A stretch of 42,312 nucleotides of DNA from Candidatus Pelethocola excrementipullorum (GTDB taxonomy: Bacteria; Bacillota; Clostridia; Lachnospirales; Lachnospiraceae): NCBI GenBank assembly GCA_018714325.1, contig DVNN01000180.1, forward strand, positions 1-42,312. The letters are read 5' to 3'. The position numbers and the translations under genes were made by a program. This document shows, one piece after another, positions 15,636 to 22,438 of the stretch. Each line of letters starts with the position of its first letter. Position 1 is the stretch's first letter. The notes beneath the pieces were generated by a model. It was not told the DNA's origin and did not search any database. It was given only the letters and a program-made list of their open reading frames with translations.

Positions 15636-18299
15636 TTATCTGACTGAATACTCAGCCTTTGTGTAATTCTTATATTCCATGTGATTATCGTAGAGTTTCC
15701 TTATCTCTGCAACTATGGTAGGTATCAGGCTAAGCCCAACAGCCACGAGCCAATGGGGTGCGTCAAGTGCGGTGAGCCCTAAGTGTCCTCCAATTGCTGG
15801 AACGGTGCATAGAACCACCAATGCCAGAAGCATGCATACCACACTGACCACCAACATAGGATTATCCATCAATGACCGTTTGAACATGGATTCTCTGCTT
15901 CGCACGGTAAAGATATGAAGAATCGAAGTCCATCCCAATACCAGGAATGCCAGGGTCTGCCCCACCTCTGCGGATGGATTTCCCATACCGATTGGAACAT
16001 AGGCCCCTATATAAAAGGCTACCAGAACAACCAGTGAGCAAATAATGGTCTGTTGAATTATAGCATTCAACAATCCGCCGCTGAACAGGCTTTCCGTACG
16101 TTTAACGGGTTTGCTTTCCATGATTCTGGCCGCTGAATCTTCCTTGGCCAGCTGGAGGCCGGGAATACCGTCTCCTAGTACATTGATCAATAATAACATT
16201 ACAGGGGTAACCAAAACGCCCCATCCTACGATTTGTGCAAACATCATGACGACAATCTCGGAAAGGTTGCAGACCAGCAGAAAATAGATGGTCTTTCTTA
16301 TATTGGAATAAACCTTCCGCCCTTCGTGCACGGCTTCCACAATCGTTGCGAAATTATCGTCGGTTAATATCATATCAGAAGAACTTTTCGCCACTTCCGT
16401 TCCTGCTTTACCCATGGCCACACCGACATCGGCCGCTTTCAGGGCCGGAGCATCGTTGACCCCATCTCCAGTCATGGCAACCACTTCACCTTTTTTCTGC
16501 CATGCTTCCACAATACGTATCTTATCGGAAGGGGCAACCCTTGCATAGACAGAGTAATCTTCTATGGAGGCTGACAGCTTTTCATCCGTCATTTCCTCTA
16601 ACTCCGCCCCAGTAACGACCTTTTGCCCATCTTCCAAAATGCCCAGCTCTTTTGCAATAGCTCCTGCCGTGGCGGCGTGATCTCCGGTTATCATAATAGT
16701 ACGGATTCCCGCCTTCTTAGCCCTTTGTATCGCTATGGCAGCCTCCGGCCTCGGAGGATCGATAAGCCCAACAATTCCAACGAAGGTAAGATCTTTTTCC
16801 ACCGTCTCTAACTCATCTTCACCAGGCAAAACATCAATATGCTTCATGCCCAGCGCGATAACCCTTAAGGCATCCTCAGCAAACCTATCGTGCAACTTAC
16901 GAATGTGCTCTATCTCTTCCGCGCTCCCCTGACCAAACGGAATTCGATCCAGGGCACCTTTGGTAAGGACTGTATATCCTCCCTTCGGATCTTCGACCAG
17001 AACGGTCATCATTTTCCTCTCTGAGGAGAAGGGGATTTCTGCAACTCTTGGATATTCCGTTTCCACCGCAGCCTTATCCATTCCCTTTTCATTAAGGAGT
17101 CTCATGATAGCTGTTTCCGTTGCATCACCAATATACTGGATATTTCCTTCCTCATCCTCTTGAACCACCGCATTGCTGGCACTGGCAAGCATCTTCAAGA
17201 ATACTGTCTGCTCCTCAGAAAAGTCACTGGTGTCTTTCACCGGTTCTCCTTCACTAAGACACAGCCGCTTGATGGCCATACGATTCTGTGTGAGTGTACC
17301 TGTTTTATCAGAACAGATTACGGAGGTATTCCCCAAGGTCTCCACCGCGGGAAGTTTCCTGATCAACGCATTTTTACCAACCATATTATTAACACCATGA
17401 GACAAACTCAAGGTTACAATCAAGGATAAAGTCTCCGGAACTGCAGCTACGGCCAATGTAACCGCCAGCATAATCATGCTCCAAAAATCGGATCCCTGCC
17501 GCATACCAATCAAGAAAAGGACAGCTGCAGATATGACAGCAACCGTGCTGATATTCTTTCCTACCCGATCCAGCCTTTGCTGCAACGGGGTCTTGCCTTT
17601 TGTGGTATTCCCTAAGAATCCGGCGATTTTTCCCATCTCGGTATTCATTCCGGTTTCTGTAACCACGGCAGTTGCATTGCCCGCTGTAACAAGGCAGCCG
17701 GAGAATAGCATGTTGCTCTGCTCGGCTATCGGTATCTTATTTGCCGGTAATACGGACGCATCCTTCTCCAATGGTTCGCTCTCACCTGTCAGAGAAGACT
17801 CATCAACCATCAGGTTGTTGCTTTCCAAGATTCTTGCATCTGCCGGAACTAAGGATCCTGCTTCTACCAAAATGGTATCGCCCGGTACAAGCTCCGAGGT
17901 ATCGATCTCCTGACGGATCTCATCTCTTATTACAAAACAAGAAGGACTGTTTAGATCAGCCAGAGATTCCAATGCTTTCTCCGCCTTCCCTTCCTGGGTA
18001 ATCGCTAAGATTAAATTCATTACAATAATTAAGGATATTACCAGCGGTTCGATAAAACCTTCCCCATGCTTCAATGCCAGCAGAAAGGAAAGGATCGCTG
18101 CTATGATAAGAACTATAGTCGAGACATCTTTTAGATGATGAAGGATAGTTCTGATTAGACTTGGCTTTTCACCTTTAGAAAATTCATTTTTACCATATTG
18201 AATCTGTTTTTCTTTTATCTGTTCTGAAGAAAGCCCTGTTACCAGATTGCTTTCTAATTGTTCAATTACCTCATTCTTACTCTTTTCGTACCATCTCAT
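15636..18299 (-). CDS. Cation-translocating P-type ATPase, Ca2+ (PMCA/SERCA-like) type
   Basis: 887 residues, usual for bacterial type II P-ATPases. The phosphorylation site is D331-K-T-G-T-L-T; TGD and GDGVNDAPALK follow; about ten membrane helices are visible. Residues that bind Ca2+ in SERCA have equivalents: E289 in VPETLS (helix 4), N and E in CNLSE (helix 5), N and D in INVLGD (helix 6). The helix-4 motif is PETLS where Ca2+ pumps usually have PEGL, a local oddity. The likely role is ATP-driven export of Ca2+ or a similar cation at the cell membrane. It is downstream of a MarR gene and has that regulator's operator upstream of its promoter. AAAGGA precedes the start. Confidence 0.93.
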   Translation of the reverse strand: MRWYEKSKNEVIEQLESNLVTGLSSEQIKEKQIQYGKNEFSKGEKPSLIRTILHHLKDVSTIVLIIAAILSFLLALKHGEGFIEPLVISLIIVMNLILAITQEGKAEKALESLADLNSPSCFVIRDEIRQEIDTSELVPGDTILVEAGSLVPADARILESNNLMVDESSLTGESEPLEKDASVLPANKIPIAEQSNMLFSGCLVTAGNATAVVTETGMNTEMGKIAGFLGNTTKGKTPLQQRLDRVGKNISTVAVISAAVLFLIGMRQGSDFWSMIMLAVTLAVAAVPETLSLIVTLSLSHGVNNMVGKNALIRKLPAVETLGNTSVICSDKTGTLTQNRMAIKRLCLSEGEPVKDTSDFSEEQTVFLKMLASASNAVVQEDEEGNIQYIGDATETAIMRLLNEKGMDKAAVETEYPRVAEIPFSSERKMMTVLVEDPKGGYTVLTKGALDRIPFGQGSAEEIEHIRKLHDRFAEDALRVIALGMKHIDVLPGEDELETVEKDLTFVGIVGLIDPPRPEAAIAIQRAKKAGIRTIMITGDHAATAGAIAKELGILEDGQKVVTGAELEEMTDEKLSASIEDYSVYARVAPSDKIRIVEAWQKKGEVVAMTGDGVNDAPALKAADVGVAMGKAGTEVAKSSSDMILTDDNFATIVEAVHEGRKVYSNIRKTIYFLLVCNLSEIVVMMFAQIVGWGVLVTPVMLLLINVLGDGIPGLQLAKEDSAARIMESKPVKRTESLFSGGLLNAIIQQTIICSLVVLVAFYIGAYVPIGMGNPSAEVGQTLAFLVLGWTSILHIFTVRSRESMFKRSLMDNPMLVVSVVCMLLALVVLCTVPAIGGHLGLTALDAPHWLVAVGLSLIPTIVAEIRKLYDNHMEYKNYTKAEYSVR

Positions 18300-18326
18300 A
18301 AACTCATCCTTTCTTTTATTTGTACC

Positions 18327-18377
18327 TATCTACTCTGTAACCAATAATTTAACAAAATTAGGTAGACTCTCTACCTA
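18327..18377 (-). promoter_or_regulatory. P-ATPase promoter with MarR operator
   Basis: The perfect palindrome TAGGTAGACTCTCTACCTA (18359-18377, 8-bp arms) stands immediately upstream of TTGTTA (18350-18355) and TAGATA (18327-18332), 17 bp apart on the - strand. The same arms flank the marR promoter at 18898-18929. A partial copy, TACCTATCTAC, overlaps the -10 region. Confidence 0.7.
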
Positions 18378-18391
18378 TTATCTTATTGGAA

Positions 18392-18410
18392 AGCAGGCTT
18401 ATCGCCTGCT
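18392..18410 (-). terminator. Weak hairpin between marR and the P-ATPase gene
   Basis: AGCAGGC (18392-18398) pairs with GCCTGCT (18404-18410). On the - strand it is followed by only a short T run, so it may be a leaky terminator that lets some marR transcripts read into the ATPase gene. Confidence 0.5.
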
Positions 18411-18439
18411 GAATTTTTCTAAAACATGTTTCCCAATAT

Positions 18440-18883
18440 TTATGGTGTTAACAGATTATCATAAACTTTGTATAACAGTGTCCTCAACGTATGTATCTCT
18501 TCCTTTGTCATGCCCTTTAAAAGCTTTTCTTCCATGCTGTTAAAAACTTCTCTGATATCCGATACCAGTTGTTCTCCTCTGGCAGTAATCATCAGCTCCA
18601 TGGCACGACGGTCTTCTTTACTGACCGATCTGATAATATATTCCTTTTCTTCCAGACACTTTAGAAGACTGGTAACCGTGGGGCCACGCAAATCCATATT
18701 CTCTTCCAGATAATGCCTGCTTATGACATGCCGGGCCTTAATATTATCATAGATAAGCCCTAAAAGCCGCCCCTGCTGGTGCGTAATCCCCAGCTGTTTC
18801 AGTCTCTGATCACTCATATAATAGAGGATATGGGAGATGCTTCCAAAACAAGCTGCAAACACTCTTTCTTCACCTTTAATCAT
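18440..18883 (-). CDS. MarR family transcriptional regulator
   Basis: 147 residues from the ATG at 18883. GAGGG lies seven bases upstream; the longer in-frame start at 18910 falls inside the operator and has no ribosome binding site. The winged helix is clear: LGLIYDN, the recognition region LRGPTVTSLLKCLEEKEYIIR, and the wing with D-R-R-A-M. N- and C-terminal helices would form the dimer. Operators matching each other overlap its own -10 box and the P-ATPase promoter, so it probably represses itself and controls the pump. The effector is unknown, possibly cation or membrane stress. Confidence 0.9.
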   Translation of the reverse strand: MIKGEERVFAACFGSISHILYYMSDQRLKQLGITHQQGRLLGLIYDNIKARHVISRHYLEENMDLRGPTVTSLLKCLEEKEYIIRSVSKEDRRAMELMITARGEQLVSDIREVFNSMEEKLLKGMTKEEIHTLRTLLYKVYDNLLTP

Positions 18884-18897
18884 AACTGTACCCTCAT

Positions 18898-18958
18898 TAG
18901 GTAGAAACACTACGTAGTTTATCTACCTATTTTAACAATATCTTTTTTAATTTGTCAA
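18898..18958 (-). promoter_or_regulatory. marR promoter and operator
   Basis: On the - strand TTGACA (18953-18958) and TAAAAT (18929-18934) are 18 bp apart. Directly downstream, TAGGTAGA (18898-18905) and TCTACCTA (18922-18929) face each other across 16 bp that contain a further palindrome, ACTACGTAGT (18909-18918). The arms are identical to those of the ATPase operator. Confidence 0.75.
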
Positions 18959-19035
18959 GCAGTTTTTTAATAAACTTATTTTCCCATTATGTTTTATGTA
19001 CATTCGAATTATCTACATTCACATAGGTGCAAAAT

Positions 19036-19419
19036 CTATTCTTTTCTCAGATAATCACCTTTTTGAGGCTCATATCCCTCTATTTCACTTAATAACAAAC
19101 CTACGTTATCTCCAGCACTGGCTACATTTGTAATCTTTCTAAAAATCTCAATTTTATTTATCTTAACTTTATACCTTTTATAATCGTTATCTTCTGCAAT
19201 TACAATATCACCTGCAGAAATAGTTCCCTTTCCAATTTTCCCCACTACCACCACTCCTCTTCCGGTAATTCGAAACACATCATCAATCATCATTTCAAAA
19301 TATTCTGAGTTATAATTATTTGTTAGATGATCTGCTTCCTCCTCCCGCTTTTTTCTCTGTTTATAATATTCTTCCACTGAATCTTCATTCTTCTTTTTAA
19401 ATATATCGAATAATCCCAT
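19036..19419 (-). CDS. Stand-alone EF-Tu domain 2-like beta-barrel protein
   Basis: 127 residues from the ATG at 19419, preferred over a GTG two codons earlier because AAAAGG is better spaced. The first 40 residues are charged and probably helical (MGLFDIFKKK, KQRKKREEE). Residues about 44-127 follow EF-Tu domain 2: the segment DDVFRITGRGVVVVGKIGKG, then ISAGDIV, IEIFRK, SAGDNVGLLL and QKGDYL. No GTPase domain (no GxxxxGK, no NKxD) is present. In translation factors this domain contacts tRNA and the ribosome; a free copy could bind RNA or act as a small adaptor, but its function is unknown. It appears monocistronic. Confidence 0.8.
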   Translation of the reverse strand: MGLFDIFKKKNEDSVEEYYKQRKKREEEADHLTNNYNSEYFEMMIDDVFRITGRGVVVVGKIGKGTISAGDIVIAEDNDYKRYKVKINKIEIFRKITNVASAGDNVGLLLSEIEGYEPQKGDYLRKE

Positions 19420-19499
19420 CTTCACATACCTTTTCCCATCTTTTTATCATACGATTATACCACAGTGGGTAAAGAAAAACATCTTCGCCTTTAAAATGC

Positions 19500-19622
19500 C
19501 GCGATAAAAGAAAGAGTCTGACTTGTCAGGCTCTGGCGCTGACGCGCGTCACCTTAGTGGCAACTTCTGCTAAAGCGGAGGTTTTTTATATCATAGGACG
19601 AAATTCCCTGTGATATAAAAAA
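19500..19622. other. Cluster of hairpins in a 262-bp gene-free stretch
   Basis: In order on the + strand: AGTCTGACTTGTCAGGCT; GACGCGCGTC; CTTCTGC (19564-19570) with GCGGAGG (19575-19581) followed by six T; and a TATATCATA/TGTGATATA stem. The third is a terminator-like structure on the + strand although no + strand gene precedes it. A small structured RNA or a remnant of a mobile element are both possible. Confidence 0.35.
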
Positions 19623-19652
19623 GCAGATAACTCTATCATCAGAATTATCTGC
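19617..19652 (-). terminator. Terminator of the XRE-desulfoferrodoxin gene
   Basis: GCAGATAA (19623-19630) pairs with TTATCTGC (19645-19652). On the - strand the stem is followed at once by six T, 30 bases beyond the stop codon. Confidence 0.8.
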
Positions 19653-19681
19653 ATCCTTATACTTTGGTTCCATTCTCCCAA

Positions 19682-20266
19682 TCAGATTAATTGATACATA
19701 AGACCATGTTGTGTACAGTACCATATTAACATACCATGCCCGAAACGAGGAATCCGGGTCTGCACATTCCACTCCGGATATTGTTTTCGCATCATGTAGG
19801 TGTCTCCCGTAACCAGTGCCACAAAAGAGATATAATGCTCCTTCGTCATCTCATGATCCGTGGAAATAAAGTAGTCATTTTCTATCTGTTCCACGGATAA
19901 TTTATCCGCCGCCTCTGCCTTACGAGGTGTGAGCGGTTCCAGCTTCTTCCCACAGCAAGACACGGAAGCATCCGCCGTTGCCGTCAGAATATTACCACAG
20001 TTCTGACAGATATGGAATTTCAGTTTTTTCATATTGCCTCCTACCGTTTCATTGGTGTCCAATTCTCCTGAAAGCAGCTCCTCCAGATTGACACCGAATA
20101 TTTTTGATAATTCCGGAAGTAAAGACACATCGGGGCACCCTAATCCTCGTTCCCATTTTGAAATCGCCTTATCACTGATATTCATAAGATCCGCTAACTG
20201 CCGCTGGGTCAGCCTACGTTCTTTTCTCAGAGTATAGATTAGTTTTCCTATTTTTGCACAATCCAT
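19682..20266 (-). CDS. XRE-type helix-turn-helix protein fused to a desulfoferrodoxin/superoxide reductase-like domain
   Basis: 194 residues from the ATG at 20266, eight bases after AGGAGG; an in-frame GTG overlaps that site. Residues 5-65 form a Cro/C1-type HTH (LTQRQLADLMNISDKAISKWE). Residues 84-194 resemble desulfoferrodoxin. Its rubredoxin-like centre I ligands are present: C87-x2-C90 and C104-C105. For centre II, H138 (DHEM), H144 (EHYI), C184 and H187 (YCTQHG) are present. The first His of the family's KHVPV motif seems replaced (DKLSV, about L123), so one of five iron ligands is missing. A redox or iron-sensing regulator is more likely than an efficient superoxide reductase. Monocistronic. 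Confidence 0.8.
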   Translation of the reverse strand: MDCAKIGKLIYTLRKERRLTQRQLADLMNISDKAISKWERGLGCPDVSLLPELSKIFGVNLEELLSGELDTNETVGGNMKKLKFHICQNCGNILTATADASVSCCGKKLEPLTPRKAEAADKLSVEQIENDYFISTDHEMTKEHYISFVALVTGDTYMMRKQYPEWNVQTRIPRFGHGMLIWYCTQHGLMYQLI

Positions 20267-20331
20267 ATGTTTCACCTCCTATTACAGTGTATACAGCTAT
20301 ATGAATTTTTTCAATAAACGCTCCGTAGATA

Positions 20332-20490
20332 TCAGTTCAGAAATTTTCCCATGCTAATCTCATCGCGATAGGTTCCATCTTTTAATCTGAAGGCATGAAG
20401 GGTTCTCCCCCAAGCCTCAAAGCCGTACTTTTTATATAGTCTTAACGCTTTGAGTTTTGTCATCCGCGAACCGCTTATGTAACGCTCAGA
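20332..20490 (-). pseudogene. C-terminal remnant of a GNAT N-acetyltransferase
   Basis: On the - strand a frame without a proper start reads SERYISGSRMTKLKALRLYK, then KYGFEAWGRTLHAFRLKDG, and ends MGKFLN-stop. ALRLYKKYGFEAWG is the typical acetyl-CoA-binding end of GNAT proteins (N-x-A-x-x-L-Y-x-x-x-G-F). The upstream two thirds of the domain are missing, and a stop codon lies just before the fragment. It is the only coding trace in the 20267-20701 gap. Confidence 0.65.
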
Positions 20491-20629
20491 TTATTATAAC
20501 TTATATAATACAATTTTCAATACAAGACATGATGTTTTTACGATTCTGTTATGTGAAGTTCAAACACTCACAAGAATATTTATACAATTCCCGCGACATG
20601 ATTTTGACACCTGAAGCGAAATAGAAAAT

Positions 20630-20667
20630 AAACCTGGAAATCCATTGGTGTATAGGTTTCCAGGCTT
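20630..20667 (-). terminator. Terminator of the GH42/binding-protein operon
   Basis: AAACCTGGAAA (20630-20640) pairs with TTTCCAGGCTT (20657-20667), with one wobble. On the - strand a T-rich tail follows. It lies 35 bases beyond the stop codon of the binding-protein gene. Confidence 0.75.
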
Positions 20668-20701
20668 ATTATATGGTATGAAAAGTGCTTCATTCTTGTA
20701 A

Positions 20702-22387
20702 TTATTTATATCCCAGGATATCCTTCGTTCTATCAAAGATTTCGTTGGCCTGATCAATAAACTTCGTGCTTCCCAGTGACTCACACTGCTTCACATAGGC
20801 TTCCCAGTCAGTATCCAGACTTAGTTTTCCTGTTATGAATTCCAATGCGGAGGTATTCACATAATCCAGCAATGGGACCTGAATCAAGTCCATCTCCTCT
20901 TTTTCTTCTTCGTTTGCAAGGATTGGAGGTTCGATCTTTCTTGGTGTCTTGGACGCATAAATTCTTTCATTCCATTCTTTCTCTGCCTCGCTGCACTTGG
21001 AGAAGCGTAGTTCGGTGGAGCCGCCATATGCAAACACACCGCCCGCGAATCCAAAATCGGCATTCAATTGTTTCTCTGCTCCCGGATTAATTCCATTGAA
21101 ATAAATATCCGGATTCAGCACAACAGAGCCATCCTCCGCTTTCGTATATGTCTCCCCTTCCACGCCCCACTGTGAGAGCATCTGCCCTTCATCGGAATAC
21201 CACAGCCAGTCAATAAAACGCAGCATCTTGATAAATTCCTCTTCCCCCAATTCATCCAGGGCATTCTGAGAGATCATAATGCCATTTTCCAGCCGGGAGC
21301 TCTCAACCTGCAGCTGGCCTTTCGGTCCGCCCGGAGTCGTAATATAATAAAGATCTGCTCCGTCTACCTGCATCTTGCCCCCGGCCTCAATATCCACCAA
21401 AAGCTGATAATTGCAGGTCAATACATAAGATTCTCCACGGAAGAATTTTGCCTGAGCCTGATTGGAGTCCTGTACAAAGGTATCGGGATCCAGGATTCCT
21501 TCGCTATACATCTTATTCCAGAATGTCAGATAGTCCTTATAATCCGGTATTGTCTCACCGAATTCAAACTTCTCATCCTCAAAGTTAAACACGGTTCCAT
21601 TTCTCAACCCCCAGTCACCGCCATCCTTGGATTTACCGGCCTTCACCCCATACTGAACAGCCGACAGATTCATGGCACAACCCAGCTGATACTGATCAGA
21701 CCATACGTAATCCGCACCGGTATATTCCTTTACCTTCTTACATGCTTCGTAGAAATCTTCCCAGGTCCAGGTCTTTTCCCCTTCCCTTACATCCACACCT
21801 GCTGCTTCGAAGATATCCTTACGTATCATCATGGAAAACCCATTGGCTGACTTCTCCCACATTCCCGGCAGACGGTAATATTTGCCGCCATCACTGAGGA
21901 TATTGGTAAGCTCGGCTTCCATCTCCCAGTCTTCCACGCACTTCATGTAGTTGGGCATATATTGCACCCAGTCACTGATAGGAACCACCTGGCCTCCGGC
22001 CACATAGGCAGCTGCATCATAGACCTTGGGTATGATATATGGGGCACTTCCGGAATTTACCAACGCAGATATCTTGTCATTATAATCCGTCCTGGCAATA
22101 TTATTTGTTTGAAATGTAACATTGCTCTTTTCCTCTATTGCGCTCCATAATCTCCAATCTGCCTGAAAGGGGTAGTTCTCGTGGTCAGAGAAGGCCATGG
22201 TATAGGAAACAGGTTCATCAGAATGAAATGTTTTTCCCTCACCGTACTCATAATCCAAATCCTTATCCACTTCCGATGCACTCAGAGTCGGCCCCTCTCC
22301 CTTTGTAGAATCCCCTCCCCCTCCACAGGCGGACAGTGTGGCCGTCATAACCAGTGCCAACATCATTGCTACTACTCTTTTTTTCAT
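20702..22387 (-). CDS. Extracellular solute-binding lipoprotein (family 1 sugar/oligosaccharide ABC type)
   Basis: 561 residues. A lipoprotein signal (MKKRVVAMMLALVMTATLSAC, lipobox LSAC with the modified Cys at 21) is followed by a Gly/Ser/Asp linker and a long periplasmic-binding-type fold with many Trp and Tyr, as in the large LplA/LipO-like group. It would sit on the outer face of the membrane and deliver an oligosaccharide to an ABC permease. It is encoded 51 bases behind the GH42 gene, so the two are co-expressed. No permease or ATPase gene accompanies it, which implies a shared transporter encoded elsewhere or loss of the rest of the operon. Confidence 0.9.
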   Translation of the reverse strand: MKKRVVAMMLALVMTATLSACGGGGDSTKGEGPTLSASEVDKDLDYEYGEGKTFHSDEPVSYTMAFSDHENYPFQADWRLWSAIEEKSNVTFQTNNIARTDYNDKISALVNSGSAPYIIPKVYDAAAYVAGGQVVPISDWVQYMPNYMKCVEDWEMEAELTNILSDGGKYYRLPGMWEKSANGFSMMIRKDIFEAAGVDVREGEKTWTWEDFYEACKKVKEYTGADYVWSDQYQLGCAMNLSAVQYGVKAGKSKDGGDWGLRNGTVFNFEDEKFEFGETIPDYKDYLTFWNKMYSEGILDPDTFVQDSNQAQAKFFRGESYVLTCNYQLLVDIEAGGKMQVDGADLYYITTPGGPKGQLQVESSRLENGIMISQNALDELGEEEFIKMLRFIDWLWYSDEGQMLSQWGVEGETYTKAEDGSVVLNPDIYFNGINPGAEKQLNADFGFAGGVFAYGGSTELRFSKCSEAEKEWNERIYASKTPRKIEPPILANEEEKEEMDLIQVPLLDYVNTSALEFITGKLSLDTDWEAYVKQCESLGSTKFIDQANEIFDRTKDILGYK

Positions 22388-22438
22388 CTCATTTCCTCCT
22401 ATTATACATTATATAAAGCATTCTACCCATGCTAAATA

